64,000 nucleotides of DNA from an uncultured Acetatifactor sp. (GCA_910585615.1 CAJUFO010000006.1:1-64000), one strand, 5' to 3'. Positions 52,297 through 60,591 are shown, counted from the first letter of the stretch. Made by a program: numbers and translations. Notes: generated by a model not told the origin, from the letters alone.

Positions 52297-52347
52297 ACTC
52301 CCATGCAGCCAGCCGCACCACCTTACCTGAAAGTCTGAGAGTTTAGG
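52292..52347. repeat. dispersed structured element, copy b
   Basis: Nine-bp arms CCTAAACTC (52292-52300) and GAGTTTAGG (52339-52347) enclose a 38-nt core matching copy a at 12530-12567 in 31 positions. The 5' arm overlaps the TipAS stop codon. The two copies have different but complementary arms. Confidence 0.65.
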
Positions 52348-52356
52348 TGATGCACA

Positions 52357-52383
52357 CAAAATGAGCAAGAGAAGCTCATTTTG
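52357..52383. terminator. hairpin 1 of a three-hairpin array
   Basis: Perfect 10-bp arms CAAAATGAGC / GCTCATTTTG with loop AAGAGAA. The A/T flanks allow bidirectional termination between the convergent TipAS and bioA genes. Confidence 0.65.
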
Positions 52384-52399
52384 GCGCACAGCTGTCTCC

Positions 52400-52426
52400 G
52401 TTTTTGCGCATAGGAAGCGCAAAAAC
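52400..52426. other. hairpin 2 of a three-hairpin array
   Basis: Perfect 10-bp arms GTTTTTGCGC / GCGCAAAAAC with loop ATAGGAA. The T run lies in the 5' arm, so it is not a standard plus-strand terminator. Confidence 0.6.
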
Positions 52427-52527
52427 ACTCGCGGTGCTAGAATGGCATAGGGACTTTTATAGTAAAGGAATCAGGGCTTTCATGAAGGGTTCAAGGATTG
52501 CGAAATCCACTTCCTGAACCAGGAAAT

Positions 52528-52553
52528 GAGGCGGCTCATAAGAGAGCCGCCTC
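52528..52553. terminator. hairpin 3, terminator-like at the end of the biotin operon
   Basis: Perfect 10-bp GC-rich arms GAGGCGGCTC / GAGCCGCCTC with loop ATAAGA abut the bioA stop codon. It is followed on the minus strand by ATTTCC, a weak U tract. Confidence 0.7.
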
Positions 52554-53753
52554 TCATCGAGAGAACCACTCCTTCATCACGCCCAGCACCTGTACCAGTT
52601 CTTCCTCTGTAATCACATAAGGTACCATAGCGTACAGATAGTTCAGGAAAGGCCGGCTGAACACGCCCCTCTCATAGGCAAACTGCTGGTAGCCCTTCAG
52701 GGCTGCCCCATCCTTCACCTCCACGCAGACACAGCCACCCATGATGCGTACCTCCCGAATCTGCTCATGGGCCAGGCCCCTCATCTCCCGCCTGGTGATC
52801 TCCTCGATGCGGCGAATCCTGGCGAGATAATCCCCCTCCTCGAACAGCTCGATGGATTTCAGCGCCACGCTGCAGGCCAGGGCATTGCCCATGAAGGTAG
52901 GCCCGTGCATCAGAGCCTTTCCCGAATCGTCCCCGTAAAACCCTTCGTACACCTTGCGGTTGGCCACGGTCACCGCATGCCCTATATAGCCGCCGGTCAG
53001 GGCCTTTCCCAGCACCAGGATGTCCGGCAGCACCAGATCTGCCACGAAGCGGTTCCCCGTCCGCCCGAAGCCCGTGGCCACCTCGTCAAAGACCAGCAGG
53101 ACGCCGTATTCGTCGCAAAGCTCCCTGGCCCGCCGCAGGAAGGAGATGTCGTACATCCGCATGCCCCCGGCCCCCTGGAGCAGCGGCTCCACGATGAAGC
53201 AGTTCAGCTCCCCATGGAAGCGGGCGAAAGCCTCCTCCAACGCGTCTATCTGCGTGGGGATATGGATCACATCCTTTTTCTCCCCATAGGCCTCCAGGAT
53301 GAAATGATAGTCCTCATCGTCCCCCACCTCCATGGCCTTGAAGGTGTCCCCATGGTAAGCGTGGGACAGGGACAGGACTTTTGTCCGCCTCCAATCTCCC
53401 CGGTTCACATAATACTGCAGGGCCATCTTCAGGGCCACCTCCACCGCCACGCTGCCGGAGTCCGAGAAGAAGCAATAGTCCAGATCCCCCGGCAGCCATT
53501 CCTCCAGCTTCTCCGCCAGCCTCCGCACCGGCTGGTGGGTGAGCCCGCCCAGCATCACATGCGAGAAGCAGTCCGCCTGAGCCTTGATGGCCTCTGTCAG
53601 CGCAGGATGCTTATAGCCGTGGATCACGCTCCACCAGGAGGATACCGAGTCAATCAGTTTCCGATCCTTCGTGTATAGATATACGCCTTTTGCGTCTATG
53701 ATTTCATAGGGCGCTTTCATGGTCTTCATCTGTTGATATGGATACCAAATCAT
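52554..53753 (-). CDS. bioA: adenosylmethionine-8-amino-7-oxononanoate aminotransferase
   Basis: PLP enzyme that converts KAPA to DAPA in biotin synthesis with S-adenosylmethionine as amino donor. The 399-residue protein starts IWYPYQQM, the usual BioA opening, at ATG 53753 with GGAGGG at 7 nt; the open extension to 53846 enters the MITE-like repeat. Marks are SGSVAVEVALKMA, HGDTFKAMEVGD, FDEVATGFGRTG and the PLP lysine in LGKALTGGYIGHAV. It is the last gene of the minus-strand bio operon. A 102-bp repeat (53781-53882) sits between bioD and bioA, so part of the transcript may be affected by it. Confidence 0.95.
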   Translation of the reverse strand: MIWYPYQQMKTMKAPYEIIDAKGVYLYTKDRKLIDSVSSWWSVIHGYKHPALTEAIKAQADCFSHVMLGGLTHQPVRRLAEKLEEWLPGDLDYCFFSDSGSVAVEVALKMALQYYVNRGDWRRTKVLSLSHAYHGDTFKAMEVGDDEDYHFILEAYGEKKDVIHIPTQIDALEEAFARFHGELNCFIVEPLLQGAGGMRMYDISFLRRARELCDEYGVLLVFDEVATGFGRTGNRFVADLVLPDILVLGKALTGGYIGHAVTVANRKVYEGFYGDDSGKALMHGPTFMGNALACSVALKSIELFEEGDYLARIRRIEEITRREMRGLAHEQIREVRIMGGCVCVEVKDGAALKGYQQFAYERGVFSRPFLNYLYAMVPYVITEEELVQVLGVMKEWFSR

Positions 53754-53780
53754 TGGGTTTCCCTCCCTCTTTCCGTTTCT

Positions 53781-53882
53781 TATACTGCTTAACGATTTCA
53801 CTTGCCGTGAAATCAGACTGCATAACGCTGACTGGTTCAATCGCATGATTACATTAGGCAGTATTCAGCGTTATGCAGTATA
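53781..53882. mobile_element. 102-bp MITE-like element, copy 1
   Basis: The ends TATACTGCTTAACG and CGTTATGCAGTATA are 14-bp terminal inverted repeats with one mismatch. Inside are a second inverted pair (CTGCATAACGCTGA with TCAGCGTTATGCAG) and a short hairpin TTTCAC / GTGAAA. It differs from copy 2 (62212-62313) at only 3 of 102 positions. There is no open frame, so it is non-autonomous. It lies in the biotin operon between bioD and bioA. Confidence 0.8.
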
Positions 53883-53948
53883 AAATACTTTGAAGGAAGC
53901 TTTTCGTCTGTCACGCTGCAAACCGCGGGGAATGTACTTTCCTGTGAT

Positions 53949-54656
53949 TCATTCCTCATACAGAACTGCCAATGCCTCCCCGTCCATGCCAAGCTCCTTC
54001 GCTCCCTCCTCCACACAGGCCAGTACCTTCAGCCCTGTCCTGTGCTCGCACATCCGCACATTGTCCTCCTCCATCCTGTCTCCGGGGTGGAAGCGGTTGA
54101 AGAGGATACCCTTTAAAGGGATTCCCCGGGAACGCATGTATTCCGTAGTCAATACCACATTGTTGATGGTGCCAAGCCCCGCATCGGCCACAAGCACACA
54201 GGACAGATCCAGCCTGGCAATCACGTCCTCCAGCCAAATCTCCCTCTCATCGAAGCAGACCGGACAGAGGATGCCGCCGCTGCCCTCCATGGTCACAAAG
54301 TCATGCTCCCTGCACACTTCCCGGAAGCCCTTCTCCACCATGTCCAGCCTCACCGGATTCCCCTCCAGCCGGGAGGCCAGATGGGGTGATACAGCATGCT
54401 CATAGATATAGGGGCACATTTGTTCCAGGGGCTGCGCGATGCCGGATATCTCCTTCACATGGACGGCATCGCCCGGAATGAGAGTTCCGTCGCTCCTGCG
54501 CAGGTTGCCACTCATGGCCGCCTTGTAATAGCCCGCAAGCCTGCCGCTCTCCCTGAGCTTCTTCACCATCAGAGCCGCCACATAGGTCTTGCCCACATCC
54601 GTACCTGTTCCCACGACAAAGATTTTCTTAGTCCTTTTCTTTCCGTCACACATCAT
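53949..54656 (-). CDS. bioD: dethiobiotin synthetase
   Basis: ATP-dependent carboxylase that closes the ureido ring of DAPA. It has 235 residues with the P-loop FVVGTGTDVGKTYVAALM (about residues 12-29), the MEGSGGILCP block and the nucleotide site ILFNRFHPGD. The start overlaps the bioB stop by 11 nt, so translation is coupled. Order in the operon: bioW, bioF, bioB, bioD, then the repeat and bioA. Confidence 0.95.
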   Translation of the reverse strand: MMCDGKKRTKKIFVVGTGTDVGKTYVAALMVKKLRESGRLAGYYKAAMSGNLRRSDGTLIPGDAVHVKEISGIAQPLEQMCPYIYEHAVSPHLASRLEGNPVRLDMVEKGFREVCREHDFVTMEGSGGILCPVCFDEREIWLEDVIARLDLSCVLVADAGLGTINNVVLTTEYMRSRGIPLKGILFNRFHPGDRMEEDNVRMCEHRTGLKVLACVEEGAKELGMDGEALAVLYEE

Positions 54657-55620
54657 ACAGCCTCACCTCAAATCCCAGATTCCGCACCAGCTCCATATCC
54701 GTCTCCACCGTAATGCCCGCGGTAGTCAGCATATCCCCGGAAATGGCCGCATTTGCGCCGCTCTTAAAGCATAGCTCCCCCTTGTCCCCCAAAAGCCCTC
54801 TCCCCCCTGCCAGCCGGATGGAGGCATCCGGAATCAGGAACCGGAAGATGGCCACGCAGCGCCTGGCCTCCTCATTGGTCAGGGGTTTACGGTTCTCCAG
54901 CGGCGTGCCGGGGATGGGGTTCAGGAGGTTCACAGGGACGGATTTCACGCCCAGCTCCCTTGCGGTGAGCACCATGTCGATGCGGTCCTCCATGGTCTCC
55001 CCCAGCCCCAGGATTCCCCCGGAGCAGACCGACAGCCCGGCCCTTTTGGCGGCCTTCAGGGTATTGATTTTGTCCTCATAGGTATGGGTGGTGCATATCT
55101 GCGGGAAGAACCTGGCAGAGGACTCCAGGTTGCAGTGTACCCGGGAGGCCCCGGCCTCCTTGATTTTCTTAAATTGCTCCTCCTTCAGCAGACCAAAGGA
55201 CACGCAGACCTGGATGCCCGTCTCCTCTCTGATGGCCCGGATGCTTTCACAGGCCTGCTCCACCTCGTAATCTGACAGCTTCCTGCCCGAGGTGACGATG
55301 GAGTAGCGCAGCACTCCTTGGGCTGCCTCCCTTCTGGCTCCCTCCAAAAGCTTTTCCGTCGGCAGGAGGCCGTAGGCTTCCGTACACTTGGCCTGATAAT
55401 GGGCGCTCTGGGCACAGTATTTGCAGTCCTCCGGGCAGCGGCCGCACTTTCCGTTGACGATGGTGCACAGGTCAAAGCCCTGGCCGCACTTTTCCCTGCG
55501 AATCTCCTCCGCGGCCTCCGACAGCTCCTCCAGGGGAGCACTGGCCAGCAGCAGCGCCTCTTCCCGGGAAACGTCCCCGGTGGACAGCGCTTTTTCTTTC
55601 AGTTTCTTTATCATGCACAT
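54646..55620 (-). CDS. bioB: biotin synthase
   Basis: Radical-SAM enzyme inserting sulfur into dethiobiotin. It has 324 residues with the iron-sulfur motif CPEDCKYC (Cys62, Cys66, Cys69), YSIVTSGR, VHCNLESS and the C-terminal NAAISGDMLTT block. AGGAG lies 9 nt before the ATG. A gap of 169 nt without a recognisable gene separates it from bioF. Confidence 0.96.
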   Translation of the reverse strand: MCMIKKLKEKALSTGDVSREEALLLASAPLEELSEAAEEIRREKCGQGFDLCTIVNGKCGRCPEDCKYCAQSAHYQAKCTEAYGLLPTEKLLEGARREAAQGVLRYSIVTSGRKLSDYEVEQACESIRAIREETGIQVCVSFGLLKEEQFKKIKEAGASRVHCNLESSARFFPQICTTHTYEDKINTLKAAKRAGLSVCSGGILGLGETMEDRIDMVLTARELGVKSVPVNLLNPIPGTPLENRKPLTNEEARRCVAIFRFLIPDASIRLAGGRGLLGDKGELCFKSGANAAISGDMLTTAGITVETDMELVRNLGFEVRLYDV

Positions 55621-55789
55621 GTCAATTCGCTCCTTTCGGAATCCGATTGTTCCGGTTGTTTCATACTTGCGGCAACGCCCCGGCGATACCGCCCTTCCTG
55701 TCCGGGATCACGCCCTGCTCTTCGCGCAGGTAATCCGCCGTCTTCCCTCGGCCGCCTGGCGCTGTCAGACGGATTCCACCTCAGCCGGG

Positions 55790-56959
55790 TCACATCCGGC
55801 CCGCCCAGGCAATCGCCTCTGCTATGGCCGCTGCCGCCTCCGCCAGCTCCTCCTTCGTATGGGTGGCCATCAGGGCGGCCCGCAGCAAGGCCTCGCCCTT
55901 CTTCACGGTGGGATAGCGGATGGCCGGGAGGAAGAATCCCTGCTCCATCAGCATTTCGGAGACCTTTACAGCCTTTTCCTCCGCTCCGATCCGAATGGGT
56001 ATGATGGCGGTCTCGGACCATGCCTCTATGCCGCGCTCCCGCAGCTGCCCGCAGAACCATCGGACGTTCTCCTGGAGCCTGCCCACCCGCCAGGGCTCCT
56101 CTTCTATGAGCTCCAGGGCCCGCTTTGCCGCCGCCACGGTCACAGGAGGGAGGGCGGTGGAGAAGATATAGCTCCTGGCCCTGTTCTTCAGGTATTCCGC
56201 CAAAACGCGGGAGCCGCAGACATATCCGCCCTCCGCGCCTATGGCCTTGCTCAAAGTGCCCATGAGGATGTCCGTCCGCCCTTCCATATGGAAATGCTCC
56301 TCACAGCCCCGGCCCGTAGCTCCCACCACCCCAGTGGCATGGGCCTCGTCTATCATGGACAGCAGGCCGTAAGCGTCTGCCAGCTCCACCAGCCCGGGCA
56401 AGTCCACGATGTCCCCGTCCATGCTGAAGACGCCATCACTGACGATCATCCCCTGCCGCCCCGGCCGCTCCTTTATCTTCCGCTCCAGATCCGCCATATC
56501 GTTGTGGCGGTAAATCACGGTCTCTGCCCTGGACTGCCTGCAGCCGTCGATGATGCTGGCATGGTTCAGCGCATCGCTGTAAATCACATCGCCTTCCCTG
56601 CACAGACAGGGAATCACGCCGCTGTTAGCCGCAAATCCCGTATTGAACACCACTGCCGCCTCACGGCTCTTGAACCGGGCCAGGGCCTCCTCCAGCCGGG
56701 TATGACAGACGGTGGTTCCGGTGGTGAGCCGGGAGCCGCCGGAGCCTGTGCCGTATTCTGCCAGAATCCGTGCCGCATATGCCTTGATTCGCTCCTCATT
56801 GCATAAATCCAGGTAGGAATTGGAGGCCAGCATCAGCATGTCTCTGCCCCGGTACCTGACATGGGAGCTTTGGGGGCTCTCGATGACCTTGACCTCCCGG
56901 TACAGGTGCCGTTTCCGGAGGGTATCCAGTTCCTCTTCCATCCGCATCCACTTATCCAC
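55790..56959 (-). CDS. bioF: 8-amino-7-oxononanoate synthase
   Basis: PLP enzyme condensing pimeloyl-CoA and alanine to KAPA. It has 389 residues with SNSYLDLC, GTGSGGSRLTTGT, NHASIIDGCR, DEAHATGVVG and the PLP lysine in GTLSKAIGAEGGYVCG. It lies 26 nt after bioW. The product is close in length to family norms (about 385-395). Confidence 0.95.
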   Translation of the reverse strand: MDKWMRMEEELDTLRKRHLYREVKVIESPQSSHVRYRGRDMLMLASNSYLDLCNEERIKAYAARILAEYGTGSGGSRLTTGTTVCHTRLEEALARFKSREAAVVFNTGFAANSGVIPCLCREGDVIYSDALNHASIIDGCRQSRAETVIYRHNDMADLERKIKERPGRQGMIVSDGVFSMDGDIVDLPGLVELADAYGLLSMIDEAHATGVVGATGRGCEEHFHMEGRTDILMGTLSKAIGAEGGYVCGSRVLAEYLKNRARSYIFSTALPPVTVAAAKRALELIEEEPWRVGRLQENVRWFCGQLRERGIEAWSETAIIPIRIGAEEKAVKVSEMLMEQGFFLPAIRYPTVKKGEALLRAALMATHTKEELAEAAAAIAEAIAWAGRM

Positions 56960-56985
56960 AATCTTTATCGCCTTTCTTCCTCATC

Positions 56986-57717
56986 TCATTCCGGCATATG
57001 TACCAGCACCTTCTGCTGCTGGAGGTAGCGGATGCAGTCCTCCCGCTCCTCTTCCCCTCCCCGGAACAGAAAGATGCGCCCGCCGTTTGGGCTGCCCGGC
57101 TCCTTCAGCCTGGTGACGCGCACATAGCCGAACTCTCTGGAGGCGATATAGCCAGTGACATAATCGGGATCGTCGGAAATGCACAGCTCTGCTACTATAT
57201 TAGGGTGGCTGACCACCTTTGTGGCCAGGACCAGCGCCTCGTTGAAATGGTTCTTGCCCTCGCAGGCGGACTGCCTTGCGCTGTCTGCGGTCTCCATGTC
57301 CATGTAGGTGGCCCGGATGCCCCGCTCCCTGTCCGGCTCCAGCCGTTCCAGACTGTCCGCGTTCAGGAGCATTGCCCCCCGCATGGCAAAGCTCTGCCCC
57401 CAGAGGGCAATAATCTCTTCCCCGCGCTTCAGCCCCAGCCTGCGCAGATACTCGCGCACCACGTCCTGCCCCTCCTCGGCGTTTGAAGTCTCCACCGTAG
57501 TCACGCTCAGGGCGGGAAGGCGTAGAATCTCCTCTTCCGCCACGGCCTCAATCTTCAGGTTGATGAAATCCGGCTTCCCTTTGCTGTGCCGAAGCGCCCG
57601 GACAAGGAGCCTGGCGCAGTATTGCTCCAGCTCCTCCTCCGGGATGATTTTCTCCGCTCCGGATATGTGGCCCTCTTCCTTGTTCGATGCCCTCATTTTG
57701 ATACTGTATCGATTCAT
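56986..57717 (-). CDS. bioW: 6-carboxyhexanoate-CoA ligase (pimeloyl-CoA synthetase)
   Basis: Activates pimelate with ATP and CoA, the entry step of biotin synthesis in BioW-type Firmicutes. It has 243 residues, normal for BioW. Characteristic blocks are YSIKMRASNKEEGHISGAE near the start, RGAMLLNADSLERLEPD, GIRATYMDMET and GGRIFLFRG near the C-terminus. GAGGGA precedes the ATG. No bioC or bioH is present, so pimelate must come from elsewhere, perhaps through the membrane protein encoded just upstream. Confidence 0.95.
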   Translation of the reverse strand: MNRYSIKMRASNKEEGHISGAEKIIPEEELEQYCARLLVRALRHSKGKPDFINLKIEAVAEEEILRLPALSVTTVETSNAEEGQDVVREYLRRLGLKRGEEIIALWGQSFAMRGAMLLNADSLERLEPDRERGIRATYMDMETADSARQSACEGKNHFNEALVLATKVVSHPNIVAELCISDDPDYVTGYIASREFGYVRVTRLKEPGSPNGGRIFLFRGGEEEREDCIRYLQQQKVLVHMPE

Positions 57718-57785
57718 ATTGTTCCCTCTGTGCTTCCTGGATTCGTGCCATTCCTGTTTCTTATAAGGTAGAATCCGGAAAGGCT

Positions 57786-57819
57786 GCTAAAGCCCTTCCT
57801 TGTACAGGCGGGCTTTAGC
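57786..57819. terminator. hairpin between ECF-type gene and bioW
   Basis: Perfect 10-bp arms GCTAAAGCCC / GGGCTTTAGC with a 14-nt loop; the ECF gene's stop codon is in the arm. No U tract follows on the minus strand, so read-through into bioW is expected. Confidence 0.6.
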
Positions 57820-58309
57820 CCTGCGTCAGAGCGCCGGCCTCCCTGCGGGCCAGCCGCTTCATCACCGGATACATTACGGTGGCGGCTACCGCCGTGAACA
57901 CCATCCCCGGCACCGCCGCGGCTATCAGGGCCAGCGAATCCGTGCCCGATATGCCCCCCAGAACCAGCCTCCCCGCCACCGTGCCCAGAGGGCCGCTGAG
58001 GGCCAGCGTGATAGGATTTATGCCGAACAGAGCCAGAATCCCTCCCGCCACCAGGCGGAATATCATGGCTATCGTCACGTTCACGATTGTATGGGTGCCC
58101 AGAATCAGATTGATTGCGCTGGCCAGAATGCCAATCCGGATATAGCGCCTAAAGCCGAAGCAGGCGGCGATGCAGACGGCAAAGGGCGCGGAGAGCTGGA
58201 ATTCACAGCCCGGAACGATGCTGGGGAGCTTGAATGTTCCCAGCACTGCCAGCACTGTGGCCAGAAGCGCTGTGGTGGTCATCTCTATTGTCTTTTCCCT
58301 GTTTTTCAT
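57815..58309 (-). CDS. ECF-type substrate-specific membrane component, biotin-linked
   Basis: Integral membrane protein of 164 residues with about five or six hydrophobic segments. It has the size and layout of ECF-transporter S components, with IVPGCEFQLSAPFAVCIAA, GILASAINLILGTH and GPLGTVAGRLVLGG as its conserved-looking parts. It lacks the sequence features I associate with BioY. It is the first gene behind the BirA-like operator, so its substrate is probably biotin or a precursor. Pimelate would fit, because the operon starts from pimelate via BioW. GGAGGAG lies 5 nt before the ATG. The energising EcfA/EcfT genes are not in this window. Confidence 0.65.
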   Translation of the reverse strand: MKNREKTIEMTTTALLATVLAVLGTFKLPSIVPGCEFQLSAPFAVCIAACFGFRRYIRIGILASAINLILGTHTIVNVTIAMIFRLVAGGILALFGINPITLALSGPLGTVAGRLVLGGISGTDSLALIAAAVPGMVFTAVAATVMYPVMKRLARREAGALTQG

Positions 58310-58359
58310 GGATACTCCTCCGGTTGACTGCAGGGTCTTCCCCGCTGTGTGCTTTCTTG

Positions 58360-58388
58360 ATTATATCCAATCAATTCCAGATTGTCAA
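58360..58388 (-). promoter_or_regulatory. consensus promoter of the biotin operon
   Basis: TTGACA (58388-58383) and TATAAT (58365-58360) on the minus strand are 17 nt apart, a perfect sigma-A consensus pair. The -35 lies within one arm of the operator. Confidence 0.9.
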
Positions 58389-58413
58389 CCTATTCTTATA
58401 AAAGGTTGACAAT
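58381..58413. promoter_or_regulatory. BirA-like biotin operator
   Basis: A perfect 11-bp inverted repeat, ATTGTCAACCT (58381-58391) and AGGTTGACAAT (58403-58413). The TTGTcAACC...GGTTgACAA core resembles Gram-positive BirA boxes. It overlaps the -35 element, so biotinyl-AMP-bound BirA would block transcription. Confidence 0.85.
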
Positions 58414-58457
58414 AAGAACGATATGAAATGCTCCGCCGCTGTCATCCGCATTCCATA

Positions 58458-59816
58458 TCAAAGGTTGCAGTGCTTCCTCCACGTCCCCCTGAAATACCGC
58501 CCCACAAAGCAGCACACCCGGAAGACCCAGTCCGCCACCATGGCGGCCCACACGCCCACGGCTCCCATGCCCATCCGGACGCCGAACACGACGCTCAGCC
58601 CGATGCGGAAGGTGACCATGGAGAAGATTGCTATCGTCATGGTATATTTCACGTCATTGCAAGCCCGGAGCATGTTGGGCAGCACAAAGGAAGCGGGCCA
58701 CAGCAGGATCGCCAGGCCATCGTGGATCATCACAAGGATATAGGCCAGCTCCGTGGCCTCCGCCCCCAGGCCGTAGAGCCCCAGGATCGGATGCAGAAAC
58801 AGCAGAATCAGACTGTTGGCCACCGCCGTGGAGGCATATGTGATCAGCAGCAGCTTTTTCGTATAATACCGCACCTGCGCCAGGTCCCCGGCCCCCACAC
58901 ACTGCCCTATCACGGTGATCATGGCCAGGTTCATGCCCTGCCCTATGATGCAGCCCATGCTGTCCAGGCTGTTGGCCACGCCGTTGGCGGCGATCTGGGC
59001 CGTGCCGAAGCCCGCGATGATGCTCACCACGATTACCCGGCCCAGCTGGAAAATGCCGTTCTCGATGCCGCTGGGGATCCCGATATAGAGGATTTTCCGG
59101 ATGACCCGCCATTCGAACCGGAACCGCTCCCTGTTCAGATGGATGGGGCGGTCAGGATTCCGCAGGAGGACATACAGGCACAGGCCCGCCACGGCCCTGG
59201 ACACCAGCGACGGCACCGCCACACCCGCCACGCCCATCTTCAGGCCGAACACGCAGAGGGCATTGCCACCCACGTTGATGATGTTCATCAGCACGGACAC
59301 CTTCAGGGTAATCTGGGAATTCCCCATGGAGCGGAACAGCGCCGCGCAGGCATTATAGACGGCCAGGAACGGGAAGGACAGCGCGGAGATGATCAGGTAG
59401 AGAATGGCATTGCGCATCACGTCCTGCTCTATCCTTCCGAAAAAAAGGTTCAGGATGAGCCTGTGCCCGGCTATGACCAGAAGGGAGACCACTATGGTGA
59501 TCAGGGCATTGACCCAGAGGAGCTGCTTCGCGGAGCGGCAGGCTTCCTCCCGCTTGGAGGCCCCGATGAACTGGCTGGTGACCACCGCCCCGCCGGTGGC
59601 CAGGGCGGCCAGTATGCTGATAATCAAGTTATTGAACATGTCCACTAGGGAGACCCCGGAGACCGCCGCCTCGCCCACGGAGGAGATCATCATGGTGTCC
59701 GCCATACCTACCGTGATGGCCAGGGCCTGCTCCAGGATCAGGGGAATAATCAGCTTTTTCAGATCTTTGTTGGAAAATATCATGGTATTCGTAGCTTTTT
59801 CTCCTGTTTTCTTCAT
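58458..59816 (-). CDS. MATE-family efflux transporter
   Basis: Cation-coupled multidrug/metabolite exporter of up to 452 residues with about twelve membrane segments. Marks are the opening IFSNKDLKKLIIPLILEQ, VGMADTMMISSVGEAAVSG, TSQFIGASKREEACRSAKQ and, in the second half, NSLDSMGCIIGQGMNLAMI. The start is uncertain: ATG 59816 lies only about 10 nt after a good -10, so it may be nearly leaderless. ATG 59783 is the typical MATE start but has AGGAG 17 nt away. It is transcribed alone. The substrate is unknown. Confidence 0.9.
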   Translation of the reverse strand: MKKTGEKATNTMIFSNKDLKKLIIPLILEQALAITVGMADTMMISSVGEAAVSGVSLVDMFNNLIISILAALATGGAVVTSQFIGASKREEACRSAKQLLWVNALITIVVSLLVIAGHRLILNLFFGRIEQDVMRNAILYLIISALSFPFLAVYNACAALFRSMGNSQITLKVSVLMNIINVGGNALCVFGLKMGVAGVAVPSLVSRAVAGLCLYVLLRNPDRPIHLNRERFRFEWRVIRKILYIGIPSGIENGIFQLGRVIVVSIIAGFGTAQIAANGVANSLDSMGCIIGQGMNLAMITVIGQCVGAGDLAQVRYYTKKLLLITYASTAVANSLILLFLHPILGLYGLGAEATELAYILVMIHDGLAILLWPASFVLPNMLRACNDVKYTMTIAIFSMVTFRIGLSVVFGVRMGMGAVGVWAAMVADWVFRVCCFVGRYFRGTWRKHCNL

Positions 59817-59825
59817 TTGAGTTAT

Positions 59826-59854
59826 AGTATAGCAATAATTCCGGCCATATTCAA
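59826..59854 (-). promoter_or_regulatory. sigma-A-like promoter of the MATE gene
   Basis: TTGAAT (59854-59849) and TATACT (59831-59826) on the minus strand are 17 nt apart. The predicted start is within a few nt of the first ATG. Confidence 0.7.
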
Positions 59855-59880
59855 TGATTCTTTTATAATTGGAATGATTT

Positions 59881-59906
59881 AAGGCAGGGCTGTCATACCC
59901 TGCCTT
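59881..59906 (-). terminator. terminator of the cotJABC operon
   Basis: Perfect 9-bp arms AAGGCAGGG / CCCTGCCTT with an 8-nt loop lie downstream of cotJC and upstream of the MATE promoter. TTAAATCATT follows on the minus strand. Confidence 0.7.
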
Positions 59907-59952
59907 CTCTGGTTCTTCGCCTATGCCTTTCTTAGCACCCAGGTCCTAGTCG

Positions 59953-60591
59953 TTAATTCTTACAGCCGCAGTCCGGCTTGTCGTCGCAGTCCTCGCATCT
60001 GTCGAAGGCGGGATTGAAGGCGTAGAAGTTCCTGCTGTCCAGCTTATCCTGCACCATGCGCAGCGCTTCGCCGAACCGCTGGAAATGCACCACCTCCCGC
60101 ATGCGCAGGAACTTGATGGGCTCGCAGACGTCCGGCTCCTTGATTAGCCGCAGGATATTGTCATAGGTGGTGCGGGCCTTCTGCTCCGCCGCCAGGTCCT
60201 CCATCAAATCCGTTATGGGATCTCCGGTCACCTGGAACTGTGCCGCGGTGAAGGGGAAGCCGGAGGCTGCCTGAGGCCAGACGCCTACGGTATGGTCAAC
60301 ATAATAATTCGCAAAACCGCACTTCTCGATTTCCTCCATGGACAGATTCCTGGTCAGCTGGTGGACGATGGCCGCCACGATTTCCAGATGGGCCAGCTCC
60401 TCGGTGCCGATATCCGTCAAAAGCCCCGCCACCTCCCGGTAGGGGATGGAATATCGCTGGGACAGGTAACGCATGCTGGCTCCCATCTCGCCGTCGGGCC
60501 CGCCGTACTGGGAGATGATGGCCTGGGCCAGCATGGCGTTGGGCTCCTTGATGTTCACGGGGAATTCCAATCTCTTCTCATAGCTCCACAT
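59953..60591 (-). CDS. cotJC: spore coat protein CotJC, manganese-catalase-like
   Basis: Ferritin-like helical protein of 212 residues. Metal-ligand blocks visible are YGGPDGEMGASMRY, TDIGTEELAHLEIV, DLAAEQKART and REVVHFQRFGEAL, the pattern of manganese catalases. A Cys/Asp-rich tail (CEDCDDKPDCGCKN) follows. In Bacillus CotJC is a spore coat component packed with CotJA and CotJB. Its ATG follows the cotJB stop directly, and GGAGAG precedes it. This is good evidence that the host forms endospores. Confidence 0.95.
   Translation of the reverse strand: MWSYEKRLEFPVNIKEPNAMLAQAIISQYGGPDGEMGASMRYLSQRYSIPYREVAGLLTDIGTEELAHLEIVAAIVHQLTRNLSMEEIEKCGFANYYVDHTVGVWPQAASGFPFTAAQFQVTGDPITDLMEDLAAEQKARTTYDNILRLIKEPDVCEPIKFLRMREVVHFQRFGEALRMVQDKLDSRNFYAFNPAFDRCEDCDDKPDCGCKN

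Noticed and set aside
52357-52553. CRISPR-like repeat array
   Set aside because: The hairpins have different stem sequences and irregular spacing; there are no direct repeats with uniform spacers and no cas genes.
57815-58309. BioY biotin transporter
   Set aside because: Size and membrane layout fit an ECF S component, but the BioY-type glycine-rich conserved blocks are not apparent, so the name was not given.
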